From Macrobrachium rosenbergii (lineage: Eukaryota > Arthropoda > Malacostraca > Decapoda > Palaemonidae): 64,000 nucleotides of DNA. Both the position numbers and the translations under genes were made by a program. The stretch is taken from the NCBI RefSeq assembly GCF_040412425.1, contig NC_089762.1:19794702-19858701 (forward strand), given 5' to 3'. This document shows, piece by piece, positions 25,201-31,200 of this stretch (the stretch's first letter is position 1; each line of letters opens with the position of its first letter). The notes beneath the pieces are model-generated. The model saw nothing but the letters and a program-made list of their open reading frames with translations. It had not been told where the DNA came from and did no database searches.

Positions 25201-28200
25201 CTCCCCTAAACTTCTATACGCTGTCAAACTTGACCGTATATAAAATTGCAGATAAAAGCATTTTAATCAAAACTACTGGGCATGAAAGAACACATTTAAC
25301 TGTAGTTTTAACATGTATGGCAGGTGGGACGAAACTTTCCCCCATGGTTATCTTTAAACGGAAACTGAATTGATGCTTAAACCAAAATTCCCGAATGGTA
25401 TCATTGTCCATGTTCATGAAAACCTAAACAATGCAAATGGCGAATGGTAACTGTTTGTATTTTATAATACAATAGTATTATGAGAATACATACAATATTA
25501 TTTGATACAGTGAAGTAAAGCATAACTTTTTAAAAGATCCATGGAAAAGATGCATATTCGTTATGTTTGTATTTTATAATACGATACTAACATTACATAC
25601 ACTGTACGCTAATTTTATATCTTGCATATGATGCGACCCCTTAAAATTAGCTTCAAAATTAGGTCTTCAAAAGTCACATGATAAGCAAGTATATATAGTA
25701 ACCAATATTTCATAAGATACCTGTTGTTGCAAAAGCTAGCCTATATACAGATGGTTTTGTAATTTAGCAGACATCTTATACTACAGATATGAGATAAATT
25801 CATGAAAATTTGCCATAATTTTTGACCTCATCTTATCTAAAGGTCATCTTATACATGGAAATATACGTTAGGCACTCATGGAGGTGCAGTACACACCTGA
25901 GAAGGCCTCCCTTCGGCTGGGACAGGATTGCCTGCCATGCAAGCATAACATACGGCAACAAGAGTTGTCCCCTGTACGCTGGTAACCAATCAGTACAGTA
26001 CTGTGCCCAGAGCACATCTCCAAGATGGAACACTGGGAGAATGAGAATCTATGCAAAAGCCAGCGGTCAGCATTCAGCTACACCTGCATGGTTCTAAAGG
26101 CAAATAATTGTTAAATTCCTTATAATCTCTTGCATATGGAAATGGATCCTCTACTAGAGAGGAAGCTGATACACCAATCCACTATGGACCTCTCTCAGGA
26201 TTGTGAACATTACAACTCAAACCTAATAGTATAGAACCACTAACCAAAGATGCTGGAGCAGATCGCAAACAATCTGAACTATTGCCCTGAAAGCAATCAT
26301 GCACACACAGCAGTAGATAAGCTAGAGAATTGGGCTCAGTACAGTGTGATACCTGGGCACTGGGTGTGCATGAACAAGCAAAGTGTACAGGTATAGGTAA
26401 TATATAGAGTTCAAGCATTGATACTGCATGAAAATGCACAGCATATGGGCATAGACTCTGCACTTCCAAGGCACAAGCATTGACACTGCATAAATATGTG
26501 CAGTGCATGACCACCGGTAGTGGACATGCAAGAGCTAAGCACAAGCCAGAAATGTGCAAGAGAATGGGCAAGCACCTGGTGCTGTTGCAAAGTCAGAAAA
26601 AACAAATTGCCTTACAGCCATTAACATATCAACCCAAAATTAGTATGAAGGTAAAACTTAAAGCAAGCTAGTAACAAACAAAACTGAAAGAAAGACTGTT
26701 CAAAAAGGAAACAAACTACTTACTTTGACAGTTGCCCACCAGCAAGTAAACACTCCCATGTCTAACAATTATCACACTCATTTTACCAGTTTTAAAGGAA
26801 AAAATTAATAAAAACCATCATCAGAGTTAATATTAAGATAGCAAGGAACTACATGATAATGCTAATGCAAATTCAGAAATGAAAAATGTGTGAAAATTTG
26901 AATATTCTTCAGTCAAACTTAACAGGTGTATTTGACTGGACAGACATTGGAGGGTGCTTTGGAGCCTGGATGTGCAGATGACAAGAAGGAAACTTCTGCT
27001 TTTGTCGCTGGAAAATGACCTTGTGCACATTTAAGGCTATAGGTAGTCCCCGCTTATCGGAGGGCTCGGTTATTGGCAATCCAGTTTTACAGGGCTTGTC
27101 TAGTGACAAAAATCGGCAATTTTCGGCACTGAAACCACCTATTTCCACTTATCGGTGCTGATAATTGGGTATTGGCACTGATACATACCTAACAGAGGTG
27201 CCAGTATCCAGTTATTTGTGCCGATTTTCAGTTATCGGCGCTGGTAAGCACCGAAAATTGCCAATTTTCAGGTATTGGCGATTTTCGTTTATCATCACAC
27301 CATCAGAACAGAACCCCCGCTGATAACCAGGGACTGCCTGTATTGGAAAATACATGTGTGAGAATAGACAAGAACTCAAAAACACCATTTATTTTTCAGA
27401 GAAAGAATTTTGGTCTGTAACCAAAAAAAAGAGTTACAAAACATTGATCTAATCAGAATACCATCATTAAATACCAAGAAAACAGTCACCCACATAGCTA
27501 TATGTTATAACTGCCATCATCCATGCCTTTAAGCTGGATGTCCCAATTATGCAAAGTTGCTCCTTGGTAAATCACATGAGTACACTCAGTTTCCTAAGAA
27601 GATAAATCAAAAAGAGCACAGGCACAGATCTCTTTCAGCAATGAAAACAATCCAAAGGTGATACTATGGTCCTTATCAGCCTTAAATCCCAAGGCAATTA
27701 TGAACATCTTGGCCGCCTCTCTTTCAATGAACAGCTTCTCCCAGTGCTGTTAAAAAGCAAACAACAGCAAGAGTTTTAAATCCTCATACCAGCCAATAAA
27801 TCCAAAAATTATTCCATTATAATCTGATCGTCCAATTCCTTAGGATGGTCAAATAAACATGGTACAGCCTTTATCATTATTATCTTGTTGGATCTGTTAG
27901 CCCATCTGTTCATGTCCTTGACTAAAAATGGGAGGCTCTCCATCTCCTCTATGACTGGCAGTAAGATGGAAGAAAGGCATTAGGGATGGAGGTAAGGTAA
28001 AAGGCTAAAATGTGGGTGCAGCCACAGGATGACGGGACAGTGCAACAACCTTTAGTGATGCTACAATGCGCCACATGAAATGTACTTATGGCACTGCTCT
28101 CTTACAGGGTCAACTGAAACACTGGCACTTTATCCTTTGCTACTTCTGCCTTACAATGCTCAGCTTCACTTCAAGAGGCAAACTCTTGTGCATCTTGGGT

Positions 28201-31200
28201 TTAATGGCCTTATCACACTTGAATACAATCTCAACAGTACACTGAACAGCCCAAAGTTCCAAAGAATGATTTCAATGTGATATCCACAATGTCTCAACAT
28301 GGAATTGAAAAAGTCTGGATTATAGTCAGGCACCTTTACTATGATTACCAAATACTGACTCACAAGCAGTCAAGAATCAGATGGCTCATCTGTGTGTAAG
28401 TCATGTACATTATGTTCTGTCTCTGTATTACTCAGTAAATCTTCCAGTCACACCATTGCCATTCTAAATGTATATTTTTAAAAGGTGTAGTTGATCAAGA
28501 CAATTTATGATTCCAACAAAAAATTATTTTCTCTCATCTTGTATCACATACATAAAAAATCTTATATCAAATGATAGTTCATATAGACAAATGTGGAAAT
28601 TACCCAACAACAGAACAATGCAAATTCAGTTAACTGTTACATTTTTATGTTGACACTTATACAGAAGGAAGATTGATGACATGGTTACCACTTACCAAAA
28701 CTGCTTGTTTTTCGCCAACTGAACTCAAAGGTATGTCTAGATGACCCTGTATCCGGTGTTCTCGGTTTGCTGTTGTCTCACCACTAGAAAAATACAAAAG
28801 TGAGATAAATGAATAACAAATACAGACAACTTCCAGTTAAAAACTAAACATTTTAAAGCAATTTTCAAGTGCTATAATTAACACACTACAGTATATTTGT
28901 CCACAGCAAACCCATCAATCATACTAAGCCCACACTGAAGTCATAATCTCCAAAGACAAAGTATACCTTAGTTTAACCAGACCACTGAGCTGATTAACAG
29001 CTCTCCTAGGGCTGGCCCAAAGGATTAGATTTACTTTACGTGGGTAAGAACCAATTGGTTACCTAGCAACGGGACCTACAGCTTATTGTGGAATCTAAAC
29101 CACATTATAGCGAGAAATGAATTTCCATCACCAGAAATAAATTCCTCTAATTCTTCATTGGCCGGTCAGAGAATCGAATGCGGGGCCAGCAGAGTGCTAG
29201 CTGAGAATGGTACCCACCCGTCCGATGAGGAACCTTCTCTCAAATCCAATCTTAAGTCTTTAAGACAACAGAAGAGTTATGAGTGGCTATCCACACATGT
29301 GCAACTGTGAACCATCAGCTGGAAGAGACTACCCAGCTTATTCTATTGCATCTCTTGTGACTGTGAACACTGTTGAGTCACCTGAGCTTTGCTTTGACAA
29401 CCCAAATGTTTATTCCATTTTCATCCCCCTTTTTCATTCATTCTTTTCATTCACTTTCACCTCATCTCTTTTCATTCACTTTCACCTCATCTAACTAAAT
29501 GATTTTCTTATCTTTAATCTTTAAAATAATGAGTGAATACAGTATTTGTAATTACAGGTACTTGGATTGTTCATAGTCAGTGTCCTGTAACAGTGTCCTG
29601 TAAGTATCACTGTTTAAATATTCAGAATTTACTGAATCTTCCATTCTTAACTCTGGGTGGTACAAATTCAATAATTGTACTTATATCAATGTCAATTCTT
29701 AAGTAAAATTCACAGAATTCTGGTACTTTAGTATCCATTTGTTCATTTACTACAGCATGAACTGGTCAGGAGCTAACAGCAAGGGCTAAGCTGCTGATTT
29801 ACCTTTTGTATAAGGGGTGATAATTTTATTTTTAATGCTAATTGCCTGATAAGGGCAACTGCTTGTATGGAGATTACCTAAAAACTGCCTTACTCTCAAA
29901 GGTTTATACAAAGGTGTCTAGGGGTAACCCACTCCTGAAGGATGAGAAATTCACCAAGCAGCTGTAGAAAAAAGGACAGTTGGTGTTGGCAGACCCTCCA
30001 AACCAATGCAAATAGATAGTGGGTCATGAGAGGGATGAGGGGAGAGTGAGAAGGAAAGCATGTTCCCTGCTGCTGACAACTGCCCCATGAAGTCTTGTCT
30101 TCTAAGATCAGGCTTCCAGATTCAGCGGTATGAGAAGAAAAAGATCAAGCACTGATGAAGTAACCTCAAGCAGGAAGTTAATGGTAAAGAAAATGTTGAG
30201 AAGTAAAAAAAAAATACTTTTTGTGTGAAAAGTGTGAACAACATAAAGCAAATAAACAACCACTTCTTCAAGAGAAGAAAAGACATTTACTCAGATGTGT
30301 ATGAACCTCAGTAGGAGCAATGTTTGCTTGAGAGATATGATGGTAACAAACCCCATCAAGTTGGAAACATAGTCTAAATTGGCAAGGGATTGTTGTAAAC
30401 AGAGCATATAGAAGCAAACCCATAGCCACTTGAGGGACAGCTGATGGGGGGCAGAAAATTCCCTAATCTGTAGACCAGGAAACTGGCATTCCCAAAAGTG
30501 GCACTAGGTCCCAAGGAGATGCCCTCATCACTTTTCTGCGGCCTTCTAGCTCATAAACATGACTTTTATGACCTAGTGACACTGCCTTCCAACTTGGCCT
30601 GCTACAGTGTACAGTAATAGAGTGTTATGGTGAATGATAGACCTGGACACAGCAAGATCTGAGATGGTACTAACCACAGGACCATGGTCATGATTGTGGC
30701 TGACCAGTAATCATTCACTATCATGTCCCAGGACATACCTAGACAACCTTATATAACTAGCTGGGCATGAGCAGACTCATATATGGGTGATTGTTCACAA
30801 GCACACTTACCACCAAATTCATCTCCAACCCACCGTCATCTACTTCTGCAATCGATATACAGTAAGAATCGACTATTGTATCCAAAGAAGACCAAGTAGG
30901 CAACTGGGCACAAGCAGACTCATCCCCGTAGGAAGGGTCCAACTACTCACCCACAGTCAGATATATACTAAACAAGTTGCAGTGAACATCATCGCTCTAT
31001 AGAAGGATAGCAAAGTCTGTGTGAAGATTTCCAAACCTTCTTACAGAAGGTTGCCTTTTGGACCTTCTTTCTGTGCTTCTTCGACTTTTCGTGACCAGAG
31101 ACACTTCCAACCTCTCCGACAACCACCACTGACAGAGGTAAAGCAGGCATTCCCAAAGGGACATGAGTTGTAAAAGGTTATGCCAAAGCAGCAACAACAG

